In this document: positions 53,469 to 64,000 of the stretch, in pieces
How the letters are laid out: every line of letters starts with the position of its first letter
Position numbering within the stretch: position 1 is the first letter of the stretch
From: Cryoendolithus antarcticus
Lineage: Eukaryota > Ascomycota > Dothideomycetes > Cladosporiales > Cladosporiaceae
Reading direction: 5' to 3'
Length of the DNA stretch: 64,000 nt
NCBI GenBank assembly: GCA_002077065.1
Contig: NAJO01000017.1
Coordinates: 434,001-498,000, forward strand
Translations under genes and position numbers: made by a program
The notes under the pieces: model-generated
What the model was told of the DNA's origin: nothing
Database searches by the model: none
The model's input: the letters and a program-made list of their open reading frames with translations, nothing else

Positions 53469-56018
53469 ATGTTCGCACCACCTCCCGCCGGCCATCTCTC
53501 CCGCGCTGAGATCCAGGCCCGCCGCGCCCGACTCCAAGCACAGCGCGCAAGTGAAGATGGCAACAGCAACAAAAGCGCCACGACTCTAGAGCGCATAGAC
53601 TCCCAACCTGGCAGCCCCAAATCAGACAAGAAGCGCCGTCCTTTCTCAGCCAACAAAAAAGATGTGGAAGAGATTCGTGTAGGAGAGGCAGAGCAATGGA
53701 AATTGTTCGGAAGGAAGGGAAAAGGGAAGGAGAAAGGAAAGACCGGCAGTGATGGAGCTAGTATAACTAGCCTTTCGCCTCCCAGCACGTTGCTGTTGCC
53801 GCCTCCGCCTACGCCGCCGATGGGTAGTAGTGTGCATGGAAGTGATGAAGGGAGTGTGATGGAAGTGAAGGAAGATGAGGTTTCGGAACCGGGGATGAGG
53901 GCTGAGATGCCTACTGGTAAGGCGAAGGCTGCACCAAGGAGACCGAGCAGGCCTGGTGAGCTTGTGCTGCCACCTTCTGCTCTGGTGCCCGGTGCGTTAC
54001 CGACGACACCTAGCCCAGGGTCCTTGCGTGCTACGGCTGCATCGACGCCGCCGCTTGCAAGATCGCCTTCACGTGCTCCTAGGACAGCGTCACCTGCTAT
54101 CAGTGCACGTTCGCTGCCGACGTCAGCACCGTCATCGCCGCCACCGGCTCAGTCACCACCACCAATCCCACTCAAATCGCCACTTCGAGAGCCGAAAGTC
54201 ACACGGCCTGCGTCCCAGCCCACACCGAATGTAGTCAAAGCACCCATGAAGAAGCAAGTCTCTCCTGTCGACGGCGCCATAAGTGTCGCAATGGCAGATC
54301 TGAGCATCAAAGACCAAACACCCATCCAAGTGGCAGCAGGTGAGCATAGACCTACACGCGCTGTAAGTGCGGCCCTCGCACGTGCTGAGAAGCCATCACT
54401 GACACCCTCACAGCTGCAGCGAAGTTCAGGACAGTCGTTCCGGTTTTCATCGCGAAGTGGGATGACTTTGAATAGAGACGCTTCGAAAAGACTGAGCCCT
54501 CTGAGCCCGACGCGTCTGTCACCAACGTATGATAAATTGCGGACGATCGATAAGCCAGTGTTCAAGCGACGAAGTTACGTTGCGAAGAGATCAATCAGCT
54601 CGAGTGCTGTGAGAGCTGCGATGCTAGATCTTGGTACGCAGCAGTCACTCATTCGACCGAGCACAACACCGTCAACGGGAAACGCCAACGCTATACCACG
54701 ACGGATGCGGACCGTAAAAGCGATACACCCACGAAGAGGCCCAGGCGAGAATCTGGCGATGCTGCAGACTTCGGGGTTCTTCTCCAAACCTGAAGTTATC
54801 GATTCAGCATCAACGCGCATCTTCATCGACAAGGACTTACCTGATACGCCAAGCAGCATTGCACCTACGCCCACGGTGATGTACCAGTCTCCGCGCAACT
54901 CGCAGCAAAGTGTGCGAAGCCGCAAGAGTGGCAACATCGGGGCTCGAAGCCCATTGTCACAAATCGCGGAGGGCAGCGTCAAGAACAACAGCGTGCCCAT
55001 CCACGAAGAAGTCACGCCAACATCGGCGCATCGACTCACGACGATTCTGGAGTTCGTCTCACTATCCGAGAACACACCACCTCCTTCAGGCACAGCGACA
55101 CTACTTCCGACGCAGATACACTTGCGGGGTGGATCGATCGTAACCGTCTCGCCACCCGAGTTGACGGCATGGCAACGGTCTGTCTACCTGCAAGGCGCCA
55201 TTAAGCTGCCAAAGCCTGCTATTCTACCACGCAAGAATAGTGTTGCCAGCATGGAGCCGTTCCAGGACGCAATCGATCGTGTGTATCAAAGCGCATTGTT
55301 CGTGCCACGACGCCGGAGCGATGATGCAATTGTAGACGACATCTGCGAGTTCTTCGATGACTTCGGCTTCGACGATGTCGAGTTCGGAGGCGACTTCCTA
55401 CAGCCGATCGAGGAGGTCGACGTCACTGAAGTCGATGGGATGGATGTGGACGATCCGGGTCGAAAGGGCTCTGAGGTTGAGCGCTTCAGTACGCCGCCTG
55501 GCTTCGCGTCCGCTGCCGAAGTCACGCCAGTCGAGCGTCTGGTTGCCAAGGATGTGGTCAAGACGACAATGTCGCTGCCTGCGATCTATGTGCCCCCTGT
55601 CGAGACCGAGGAGACCTTGCGGGCTCGAGGCATTGTGCGGCTATCTCAGCAAGCCAATCGGAAGAATTCGCAATTTTCCAGCAGGAAGCCATCGGTGTCC
55701 AGGCTGCAAGGTAGAGACTCCGTCATGCCAGAGCACGACAGCAGTCTACATCTACAGCCGCAGCCAGAGCAGAGCATGCTCGACGTCGTGCAAGAGGACG
55801 AGGCACCGATGGGATGGGCGAATGAGATGGAAGGTCACATCGGCGGTATGGATTGGGACGATGATGTCGAGGAGACGGATGCTGGTGCGTCGTGGACTGC
55901 GCCGGCAGCTATGATGCATCGCAAGCACGCACTGAACCGCGGCCTGGTCGGTAAGGACAAGAGGAATCCCATGGCAAAGATGCGCAGAGCCTTTGCGACT
56001 GCTACGACTATTCTGTAG
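53469..56018 (+). CDS. Large disordered hypothetical protein
   Basis: Intron-less, 849 aa from the first ATG in frame (MFAPPPAGHLSRAEIQARRA); codons back to 53436 are open but lack an ATG. The start has an Arg/Ala-rich helix, then a Lys/Gly run (GRKGKGKEKGK), long Pro/Ser-rich tracts (LLLPPPPTPPM) and many SPxR/K-like sites. A folded-looking segment appears late (LTAWQRSVYLQGAIKLP, then FQDAIDRVYQSALFVPRRRSDD), followed by an acidic Phe/Asp block (ICEFFDDFGFDDVEFGGDF). The end is basic (RNPMAKMRRAFATAT). Such architecture is common in uncharacterised ascomycete signalling or cytoskeletal adaptors. I do not recognise the family. Confidence 0.7.
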   Translation: MFAPPPAGHLSRAEIQARRARLQAQRASEDGNSNKSATTLERIDSQPGSPKSDKKRRPFSANKKDVEEIRVGEAEQWKLFGRKGKGKEKGKTGSDGASITSLSPPSTLLLPPPPTPPMGSSVHGSDEGSVMEVKEDEVSEPGMRAEMPTGKAKAAPRRPSRPGELVLPPSALVPGALPTTPSPGSLRATAASTPPLARSPSRAPRTASPAISARSLPTSAPSSPPPAQSPPPIPLKSPLREPKVTRPASQPTPNVVKAPMKKQVSPVDGAISVAMADLSIKDQTPIQVAAGEHRPTRAVSAALARAEKPSLTPSQLQRSSGQSFRFSSRSGMTLNRDASKRLSPLSPTRLSPTYDKLRTIDKPVFKRRSYVAKRSISSSAVRAAMLDLGTQQSLIRPSTTPSTGNANAIPRRMRTVKAIHPRRGPGENLAMLQTSGFFSKPEVIDSASTRIFIDKDLPDTPSSIAPTPTVMYQSPRNSQQSVRSRKSGNIGARSPLSQIAEGSVKNNSVPIHEEVTPTSAHRLTTILEFVSLSENTPPPSGTATLLPTQIHLRGGSIVTVSPPELTAWQRSVYLQGAIKLPKPAILPRKNSVASMEPFQDAIDRVYQSALFVPRRRSDDAIVDDICEFFDDFGFDDVEFGGDFLQPIEEVDVTEVDGMDVDDPGRKGSEVERFSTPPGFASAAEVTPVERLVAKDVVKTTMSLPAIYVPPVETEETLRARGIVRLSQQANRKNSQFSSRKPSVSRLQGRDSVMPEHDSSLHLQPQPEQSMLDVVQEDEAPMGWANEMEGHIGGMDWDDDVEETDAGASWTAPAAMMHRKHALNRGLVGKDKRNPMAKMRRAFATATTIL

Positions 56019-57182
56019 ATAATGAAGTTATCGTGTGCAGAGCCGTTTGTTGCTGTGGCTGGCAGACCTGAGGCAATCCTCTATTATAGATTGCGCATAA
56101 TTTTCGCGTCTCTGTTCATCGTCCAGAAGTATGTCCAGCAGTATACCTCTCATCTAGAGATTCAGCGTCCGTGGGCATTACGGCATGGAAGTCTCGACGC
56201 CATACCAGTCACGTCCACGCTCAGGTCCGATGCTTGGTATGAATTGCGCACTTATCTGACTATTCGAAGTGTTGAAGTCAAGTCACCTCTCTTCAATAAC
56301 TTGTGGAGCGCTCGCCGGTCGCACGATCTCTCAAAGTCTTGGCAACGATTGGGAGCCTTCAGTCTCTCATCTTCTATCTGCTCGGTCTGCGGACGAAGCA
56401 TAAGGTAGCCATCATCTCAATCTCCTCGCCTGAATGGCAGTTGGAATGGCTACACTCATCGCTCCAGCTCCTTGACGAGCTGGACTATCGAGATCGATCC
56501 TGCTGCCACACTGGCGGCAATTCACCATGGTCCACGCGTCGATACCGCCCGATGCGCGTGCGTCATCTAGTGTAGCGATGGGTGCCGGCCAGATGCACTC
56601 ACAGGATCGATAGTGTGCGGCCTCAGGCGACATGGCATGACCACGACTCGTCCGATCATCATTCCGCTGGCGTTTGCGGCCTCAGGAGGTCACCGGCTTG
56701 CAGACGACATCGTGCCCGCGGGCTGATCGGGCGATCAATCGCAGCACTTGGGCGTCGGCCTCGTCAACCTGCACCTCGTGTCGCCCGCGTGCATGAGTGC
56801 GAACAATCCCACGACTGGTGCCAACGCAGAAAAAGGCAACCCTCTTCCTTCGCGTTTCACGTGTGGTGGCCATTCGGAGATCCGGGAAGTCGTTCCCACT
56901 GGCTGCCTTGCTTGAACGAACCCCACTCGCTTACGCCCTGGGCTCCCTTCTGCAGCACCTCACCTCGCAGGATGCACGGAAACGCGTGATCACAATCGTG
57001 CTGCCTCGTCGACTAGCTCAATCTACACGGCCCAGATCTGCAATGGTGTAATCTCATGCCTCGTCCGGTCGAGCATAAGGCTTGAGTCTTCCGCCTCACT
57101 GTTTCGCACATACGTTCTTCACCTCTCCCAGTTTCTCTTTCATGCTGGTTAACGAGGCGTACTGTTCATTTAGCCAACAAAG
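56019..57182. other. 1.2-kb intergenic region
   Basis: No credible gene; short overlapping frames only. A CACGTG is near 56858. It holds the promoter and perhaps a long 5' UTR of the next gene. Confidence 0.45.
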
Positions 57183-59399
57183 ATGTCCAGCCGCAAGTCG
57201 CCACAAGATAGCTTACGAGCTTCGCTTCTACGCGAGCAGCAAGCTATCTGGAAGAACAGCCGCTCGGAACAGGACGCGCAGCAACGCTGGGAGGAGCGCA
57301 AGGCCGAGATTAGGTCATTTATGGCTGACGATACCATGCTGCCCGACACAAAGATGGACCAGACCAGACGCTTCGCAGCACAGGTATCCAACGTACGGAT
57401 CTGGCCATACCGTACACCAGGCGGGCACTGGCCATGACATGGCGCTAACACTTTCACACAGGCAAGGCTGGACTCGGCATGCAAGAAGATACCTGTCGCG
57501 AATCCTACTGCGCACTCGATGGCACGCTCGCAATCCGATATCACGACCAGACCTGCTACCCTACCACGATCGATACCACGCCAGCTCCCGAGTACCACCT
57601 ACGGACAATCTCAACCTTCTCGCCCGACAGCGTTCTCTTCGAGCTACACCTATGGTGCGACATCCCGAAGCCCAGTTAAACGACCAGCACTATCGACACA
57701 CTTCGAGGATGAGTTGTACGTTGTCCTCGACCCGAGCGAATTCATTGCACGCAACCGTAGCAGTGGCCCTTTACCGCCTACCGCCAAACGCCAGCGCCTC
57801 GTCGGCATTGACAGGACGCCCTCATCAATGCCGTCGTCTCAGATGCCTCAGCTTTCGAGCTCGGCTTCGTCGTCCTACATGCCGACGCCTCTGAGCTCGG
57901 TCTCTCCTGGCTTTACTGCCTCGAGTTATCAGTTGTCACCCTGCCCATCATTTGACCCTTCGTTGGGTGGCGAGGCAATGAGCAGACAGACAAGTATGTC
58001 CAGCACTTCCATGATCGAAGGTCTAGGCATGCTTCGAATGGGGTCGAACTCTCTTCCTTTTGCAGATGATTCTTCGTTCTCTTTCCAGTTTGATCAGCAG
58101 CAAGACTCTCTTTGCCCGTCATCTATGACTGCATCAGCCATTAGCACTAGCACTGCAATGCAGCAGAGTAGCGATGCTCTGCGAGCTACTGCAAGGTATG
58201 ACAGTAGCACGATCGACGAGAACGATCTGCTCGCTAGCATGGGCTGCGCATTCGGTAGTGAAAATTTCTGTTTTGATCCCGCTGGAACTTCCTTTATCAG
58301 TAATGCAGATCAATCAGGGTCGATGCAAGCAAGCGGGAACAAGAACATCTCACCGTCGCATGCTGCGACTATGCAGCGCAGCGACTCGCAAGAAAGTACC
58401 TTGAGCACGTCGAGCTATGACAGTGCGACTTCGGCTTCCTCGGCGAATGCATCCAACAACTCGCAGCAGAAAGCCGCCGAACGTCGACGGCGTCAGATCG
58501 ACAATGGCAACAGTCAAATATTGTTGCCCAAGTCGCAACCTCGCCCGAGCATACCGCTGCCACCAACCAATGCAGCCCCGAAACAGGCCCTCCCGAAGCT
58601 GCCGTACAATCGTCCCGCTCAGTCAAAATTACTCTGTACCCTCTGCCCGCAACCGTATCCCGGCTTCCGAGGCGATCACGAGCTTCGCCGCCATCAGGAT
58701 CGCGCTCATACCTCCTCTCGTCTCGTTTGGATCTGCGTTCAACCTGTCGAATCGTCGTTGACTCCGCCGAAGGGACTCGGAATCTGCAAGCAGTGTAAGC
58801 AGCGCAAAGAGTATAACGTCTACTACAATGCTGCTGCGCACTTGAGGCGAGCTCATTTCAACCCACGAAAGCGCGGACGAAGGGCGAGGGGAGAGGTAGA
58901 AGAGAAAAGGGCCGGCAAAGCGGGTGGAGATTGGCCCAGCATCGAGTTGCTGAAGTCAGAGGGGTGGCTGAGGGAGGTCATCGCCACTGGACCTGCCGCC
59001 GACAGCGGTAGTAGTAGCCAAGAGGTTTCGCAGGATGAAGAAGCAGAGTATGATGAGGAGGAAGACGTCGAAGGCGAAGCCGTCAAGACCGAGCAGGAAA
59101 TCATGACTGTGTTGCCCACGGCCACACCGATTCCCCATCTCGCCTCGGCTGCTAGCTACACCGCTGAGACGACCATCGACCCGACCTTCCTCCAGATGCC
59201 CGCCTTCGATGCACAGCAAGAAGCTTTCTGCACGCAAGCGCTGGGTCTGCAGGCCTATGCTCTCCCGCAGGCGGGTAACTTCGACGACTTCAACTTTGAG
59301 CTTTCGGGGTGGAACATGGACTTCACAAGCTTCCAAGCGCCGTTGATGGAGCACAGCATGTCTGCGCCTGGCGTTTTGCAGGGGATTGGATTTATGTAG
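57183..59399 (+). CDS. DUF7896-type zinc-finger protein, probable transcription regulator
   Basis: Two exons (57183-57383, 57462-59399) joined across a 78-bp phase-0 intron give 712 aa. Exon 1 ([20 protein letters not shown]) is helical and charged. The middle is Ser/Gln/Asn-rich and disordered, with a possible nuclear patch (PTAKRQR). The conserved domain comes late: [20 protein letters not shown] with further His/Cys, then [20 protein letters not shown] ending in [10 protein letters not shown], which looks like two degenerate C2H2 units. The C-terminus is acidic and then rich in Phe/Gln, like an activation region ([15 protein letters not shown]). I assign it to the fungal DUF7896-like group from memory of this pattern; its target genes are unknown. 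Confidence 0.75.
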
Positions 59400-59564
59400 G
59401 CAATTCATTGTAGAACGTATCATGTAGAGTAGCAATTCGGCTTCTTTGTACATAGTCAACCAGCGCATTCGCGCGTTTCAATTCCGTGGGTATCTCAAAA
59501 ATCAACATACCGCCTGATGACTCCCCGTTGCCCTTGATTGCGGATCACGAGGGTCAAGTAATGG

Positions 59565-60779
59565 TCACAATTCCTCCCCATCTCCGTTCTCAGTCCCACC
59601 GACCTCCCTCTGCCATCTCAAGCTTCGAATGACTCCCCTGTCGACCTCCCTCTCCGCTTCTAGACTCGCAATTCTAGCCTGTAGCTCCGCGATCCTCGCA
59701 TCCTTGGCTTTCAGCCCCAGTCGCGTGATGTCCCGACCCTTGATGATCCCCTGGGTCTTCAGATCATGCTGGTTGAGTAGTGCGCGTAGCTGTGCAAGCG
59801 GTTCTGGTGGTATAATTGTGTTTGAGAGTATGGACAGCGCTGACGCAGCGAGATCTGAGGTCGATGCGGGGTGCAGCAGAGGGTCCACATGGCGGGTGGG
59901 TGGCGAAGGTGCTTTCGGGGGGATCAATGGCAAGACGGGGTCGATAGATGGAGTCTGAGGTCCAGCTTGCGCGGCGACTTGGTTGGGGAAGTGAAGTGGT
60001 GGCATGACCGATGGCTTCGAGGGAATATTGAAGTAGTCTGATTGCAGCTGTTGCGCATTGCCAGATGCCTCGGCCAGCCATGGGAGGTGCCTCTTTGCTT
60101 TCTCCGTGGTCGTCGCCGGTGTATCGTACACACCTTGCTTTTGCGCCTTGTGCGGCGTGGTGAATGAGGTCGCTGCGTCGGCTGCTTTAGCCATAGCATC
60201 CTCGTCCTGCCCAGTGAGCGGCCAGTCCAAGAAGTCATCGTCATCGTTGTCACCAAAGCCCGCAGTCGTAGCCGAGCGCTTGTTAGCAGCCTGCACTGCC
60301 GGCTGTGTACTATACAGCGGTGGTGGACTCCCAGCTTCCGTCGACTCATCATCGTCCATCTCCCTCTGCGTACGCGCCAGCCCACTGATCGGGTCTACAT
60401 TGCCAAACATCCCTCCCCTCGCAGGACCCCACGTCATCTGCCCTTCGGCCTCTCTCCGCATCTCCGGCTCCGTGCGACTATTGCCCAGCACTGCACCCTC
60501 CTCTCGAATCTTGGCATCCTCGTCCCACAGAAAGAAGCCACATCTCTGCGGCTCGGAGTTCTGGCAAGTGTAGAACCAACGCCCTTGGTTCTTGCCCTCT
60601 TTCTTCACTCTGAAGTGCTCTGCCGGAAGTCGAGGGTCGCAGTTGCATTGCCATATCCCGTCAGCGAAGAGACCTTTGAGGCCAGAAGTGCGCTTGGGTG
60701 CGCCGCCACGGCGGGCGTAGGAGTTGCCGCGCGAGCCTCGAGTGCTGCTCCCGCGCGTGGTAGAGCGACCGCGGAACAT
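59565..60779 (-). CDS. GRF-type zinc-finger protein
   Basis: Intron-less, 404 aa. The N-terminus is Arg/Gly/Ser-rich (MFRGRSTTRGSSTRGSRG). A GRF zinc finger at about 43-88 shows WQCNCDPRLPAEHFRV, then GKNQGRWFYTCQNSEPQRCG and FFLWDED, with the usual C-x-C...C...C ligands and the Gly-Arg-Phe-like GRWFYTC core. GRF fingers bind single-stranded nucleic acid in DNA repair and topoisomerase proteins (for example APE2, TOP3A, NEIL3). Here no enzyme domain is attached. The middle is disordered and the C-terminus is a coiled coil (KDARIAELQARIASLEAERE). It converges on the DUF7896 gene with about 165 bp between stops. A DNA-repair or RNA role is inferred from the finger alone. Confidence 0.8.
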   Translation of the reverse strand: MFRGRSTTRGSSTRGSRGNSYARRGGAPKRTSGLKGLFADGIWQCNCDPRLPAEHFRVKKEGKNQGRWFYTCQNSEPQRCGFFLWDEDAKIREEGAVLGNSRTEPEMRREAEGQMTWGPARGGMFGNVDPISGLARTQREMDDDESTEAGSPPPLYSTQPAVQAANKRSATTAGFGDNDDDDFLDWPLTGQDEDAMAKAADAATSFTTPHKAQKQGVYDTPATTTEKAKRHLPWLAEASGNAQQLQSDYFNIPSKPSVMPPLHFPNQVAAQAGPQTPSIDPVLPLIPPKAPSPPTRHVDPLLHPASTSDLAASALSILSNTIIPPEPLAQLRALLNQHDLKTQGIIKGRDITRLGLKAKDARIAELQARIASLEAEREVDRGVIRSLRWQREVGGTENGDGEEL

Positions 60780-61732
60780 CGTTGTGTGACGTGATCATTC
60801 GTAGGTGATGCCAATGATCATTCCCTGTTGCAAAGAGGTGCACTTCGACAGTGGCTGGTGAGGGACGTCATCGCAAACCGTAACGGAAGGCGGGTCGGGG
60901 AGGCGGGAAGTCTATGCGTCTAACTCCACTTGGTCGTATCGAACTTCTAGAGTCTCTCCTGCGCGACAACTGTCAGCCACAATCGACCATCGGTGAACCT
61001 GCTTCTCGGGCTGAGATACCACTTCCGTCTGCTCGGTAGACTTGATATGCAGCTTTCAAGGCCTCAGTACGAAAGCGCGCCTCAGCAGCCGCCCATACAA
61101 TCTCCACCTGCAATTTAATCTAGGTCTATCTATATCCATGGCTCTCGTTCATGCATGTGGCACAGCCATGCACGCTCATACCTCTCCCAGCTGCTCCATC
61201 TGTTACACCACCGTGCAGAGCGGTCGTGTGGATCGACGACAATTATCTGACCACCTAGTCGTGAGCACGCCGTAGGATGCAGCGAACCCCGCCGCGCAGT
61301 ATCCATGACTATGGGGATAGATCTGACAGGAGTCCGGACTCTGAACTTCGGCGCAGCTCAAGTGCGCTACCTAGTGGTGTAGGTAAAGCACTCAGGCGAT
61401 GCGATGCGCAATCTGAAACCGCACTCCAATCTTGTGCATTCAGCTCACGCTCGAAGCGGCAAGGCCTCACCAACTTACACGCTTGACAAGGTCATCGTGC
61501 CCGGTAATCGAGGCGTTCGACGGCATGGTTGCGGCGCAGTCCATATGGACTGCATGCTTAGCACGCGGGCGATGCAGAATCCAAAACCGCGCGCAGGTAT
61601 ATGTACCATGAGATTGATCCCCGAAATGTTTTCTTCCCGTATCTTCAACGTCTCGGTCTGACTTATCAGCACTACGAATCCAAGTAGTGCAGCCTTTCTC
61701 GTCAATAACGCCAGATTTTCTCCGGTACTACA
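60780..61732. other. Divergent promoter region, GRF gene and dynamin-like gene
   Basis: About 950 bp between two start codons. Short frames only; no repeat or RNA gene recognised. Confidence 0.45.
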
Positions 61733-64000
61733 ATGTCAACAACAAACGGGATCCCCATGTCTGATTCGGCTACGGGACTGGTGGGTCAAGATGCTTTGGA
61801 AGAACTAACCTCACAGGAACAGCGGGAGTTGCTCGATGCTGTTGACAAGCTGCGTCGTGCACATATCTCTGGTCCTACCTTCGATCTTCCCCGCATCGTT
61901 GTCTGTGGCGATCAATCATCTGGCAAAAGCTCGGTACTCGAAGCAATAGCTCAAGTTCGCTTTCCAATCGGCGTCGGAACCACAACCAAGCTAGCCAGTG
62001 AGGTCGTGCTCCGTAACGCCCCATCGACATCCACCAATCCGATCAAATTGAGGATTCTCCCTGCAAAGGATCGATCACCTGCTACAAAAGCTCACATCGA
62101 AGCGTTCGAAGCGATAGTTGACGCCAGTAACCCGAACGGCTACCCACTAGCTGTGAAGCAAGCAGAGGGTTACTTGAAGGATATCGAGCCGACTCGAAAG
62201 TTCTGGTACGACCGGCTGCATGTCGAGCTTTCAGGACCATCACAGCCCAATCTTACCCTTGTGGACCTGCCTGGTCTTATCCAGTCGGAAGGCGAGGGCG
62301 TTCAAAAGGGCGACAAAGAAAAGATCAGAGAGCTGGTGGTGCACCACATCACAGACCCTTCCACCATCATCCTCGCGATTGTGACTGCAGCCAACGATAC
62401 AGACAACCAGGAAATTCTGCAGATGATCCGTGACGTTAAGGGTGGCGCAGATCGCACCTTTGGGGTATTAACAAAGCCGGACCTAGCACCTGGATCCGAC
62501 AATGAGAAGATGGCGATCAGTCTGGTGCAGAATGAGAAGATCCCTTTGCGTCTAGGATGGCACACAATTCGGAATCTTCGTCATGTAGAAAGGGATCGTT
62601 CCTATGCTAGAAGAGACTCAGAGGAGTCAGAATTCTTCTCCAAAGGTTTGTGGGCTGAGCTCCAGCGTCGCAATGTCGGCATCAGCGCGCTTCGCGAGAA
62701 GTTGAGCAGACGCCTCTTGCAATGTATTGCAGATGATCTGCCGACTTTCAGGAGCAACATGCGCCAACGGCTCACGGCTTGTGAGCGTCTGCGAAGCGAC
62801 TTGGGCAGCGGCCGCGATTCGATGGAACTAAAGAGGGCTTACCTTATGGACAACCAAAGTCGCCTGCAACGATTGGTACAAGCGGCCCTGATGAGCAATC
62901 ACCAGCGCAGCGACTTTGCCGATTTCTTCAACGGCTCAGAGGCCAGAGACCTCCGCAATACAATCAACGGCTCAACCGACAATTTCGGCAGTAAGATTTT
63001 ACGTGACGGCCAGCAGTATACCATCTACCAGGACGAAGACGACGAAGAAGACAGGTCAGTGTCGCGCTGATCGATGCGTTGGTGTGATAAAGTCACCGAG
63101 ACCTGTTGCTAACTTTGCATTTTCCCAGTGGCAGCACGCCAACTGTCAAGCCAAACTTCCATCCGCCGTATACACCCACTACCGGATTAGTGCAGCCGTG
63201 CCGCATCACCCTGGCAAGCTACTGTGGCGCACTTGCCGAACACATCAAGCATAATCGTGGCACCGACCTACCGCAGCTGTCGATCAGCAATCCCGTGAGC
63301 GCTGTCTTCCATCAGCAATCAGTGCTGTGGAAGCCTATTGCGCAGCTTTGCGCCGATGATTGCTGCACAGTGGTCATCCAATTTGTCCGGGAGGCCGTCA
63401 ATTACGTCGCAGGGCCGCATACTGGACAGAAACTACTCCGGCTCTTTGATCCTTACTTCCGAGACTTACGTCGTAGGCTTGATGCTAAGGTCGACGAGCT
63501 GATCTGGCCATACGTCAAGAGCCATCTGAGTACTCAGAACCCGACGTTCGCAGCGTCGATGCAGTCAGCAACTGTACCGACGGTAGACGGCGAGCCGACG
63601 GAGAGCTGGAAGAGGATAGCCAAGAGCGAAGGGTTCTCGAGTAGCTTAGTGTCAGCGGCGGATGCGTTGGACAGTGCGACACGCTACTATTGGGTCAGGA
63701 TTCTTCCCTTCGCTACGATGCTGAAGTGTGCGCTAATGCCTTTTCAAGCTGTCCTTGAACACCTTTGTCGACAACATCACCATCCTCGGAATCGAGGCAG
63801 TGTTGTTGAAGAACTTGACTGATGTCTTCACTCACGAACACGTCTCGAAAATGCAGCCGGATGTTCTAGAGGATGTTGCATCGGAACCTGCTGGTGCTCA
63901 AGCGCAGCGAGTGGAAGTCAATGCTCAAATCACAGCGCTGAAAGATGCAATTCTGACTTGTGACAAGTTTTCGAAGCCGGGCACATCGGGCAAGTTGCAC
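61733..64000 (+). CDS. Dynamin-like GTPase (Mx-type fungal group), 3' partial
   Basis: Exons 61733-63054, 63129-63693 and 63749 to beyond the window edge, with introns of 74 and 55 bp. The first two exons contribute 629 codons and the third is open for 84 more. GTPase motifs are present: G1 GDQSSGKSS (59-67), the G2 threonines in GVGTTTKLASE, G3 DLPG (178-181) and G4 TKPD (247-250). The stalk follows (LWAELQRRNVGISALREKLS, then the exon 2 helices). The third exon supplies LNTFVDNITILGIEAVLL, the usual start of the GTPase effector domain. No PH domain is seen, which fits the fungal Mx/Vps1-like groups rather than classical dynamin. These proteins remodel membranes, and many filamentous fungi have several divergent copies of unknown role. 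Confidence 0.88.

Noticed and set aside
60058..60573. 171-codon frame antisense to the GRF gene
   Set aside because: Overlaps the zinc-finger gene throughout; Ser/Ala-rich shadow.

Overview
The window is a gene-dense stretch of nuclear DNA from a filamentous ascomycete (Pezizomycotina; probably a Dothideomycete, an inference from gene content and style). Most genes carry zero to four short introns of about 48-80 bp with GT..AG ends and CTGAC/CTAAC-like branch sites. Markers typical of moulds are present: a HET-domain gene, a HeLo-like/NACHT/ankyrin NLR, a Crh-type GH16 cell-wall enzyme, Atg22, and a Reg1/Hex2-type PP1 subunit. I see no bacterial, organellar or intact transposon sequence and no tRNA gene. 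All exon models below were built by hand from reading frames, splice signals and recalled family sequence patterns; none is backed by RNA data.

Layout. 0-4 kb: the 3' part of a Pta1/symplekin gene (+) facing a glutaredoxin-fold SH3BGR-like gene (-). 4-10 kb: a HET-domain gene with a C-terminal membrane exon, an alpha/beta hydrolase, then about 2 kb of gene-poor sequence with a possible small gene and a decayed coding stretch. 10-19 kb: sugar-type MFS transporter (+), ATG22 (-), NAD(P)HX dehydratase (-, with a GC-AG intron), a small disordered protein (+) and a membrane NPP-type phosphodiesterase (-). 19.7-29 kb: bHLH regulator (-) with a long upstream region, Crh-like GH16 (-), AKR7-like reductase (+), GT8-like Golgi-type transferase (+). 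29-39 kb: ELMO-domain protein (-), Reg1-like PP1 subunit (-), 3 kb without a convincing gene, then Yos9/OS-9 (-). 39-50 kb: NLR gene (+), PEX5 (-), a mitochondrial-type two-RRM protein (-), STT3 (+), and a truncated, frameshifted second copy of the NLR N-terminus (-). 50-64 kb: SDR (+), unknown four-helix membrane protein (+), large disordered protein (+), DUF7896-type zinc-finger protein (+), GRF zinc-finger protein (-), and a dynamin-like GTPase (+) that runs off the end.

Most genes are conserved housekeeping genes with no operon-like logic. Two themes stand out. ER/secretory quality control is represented by Yos9 and Stt3, and the cell surface by the GH16, GT8 and NPP genes. Self/non-self recognition is represented by the HET gene, the NLR and its broken paralogue. 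The second theme is where the most interesting signals lie: a frameshifted NLR relic 7.5 kb from the intact gene, and a HET gene whose single in-frame stop can be read as the end of an intron.
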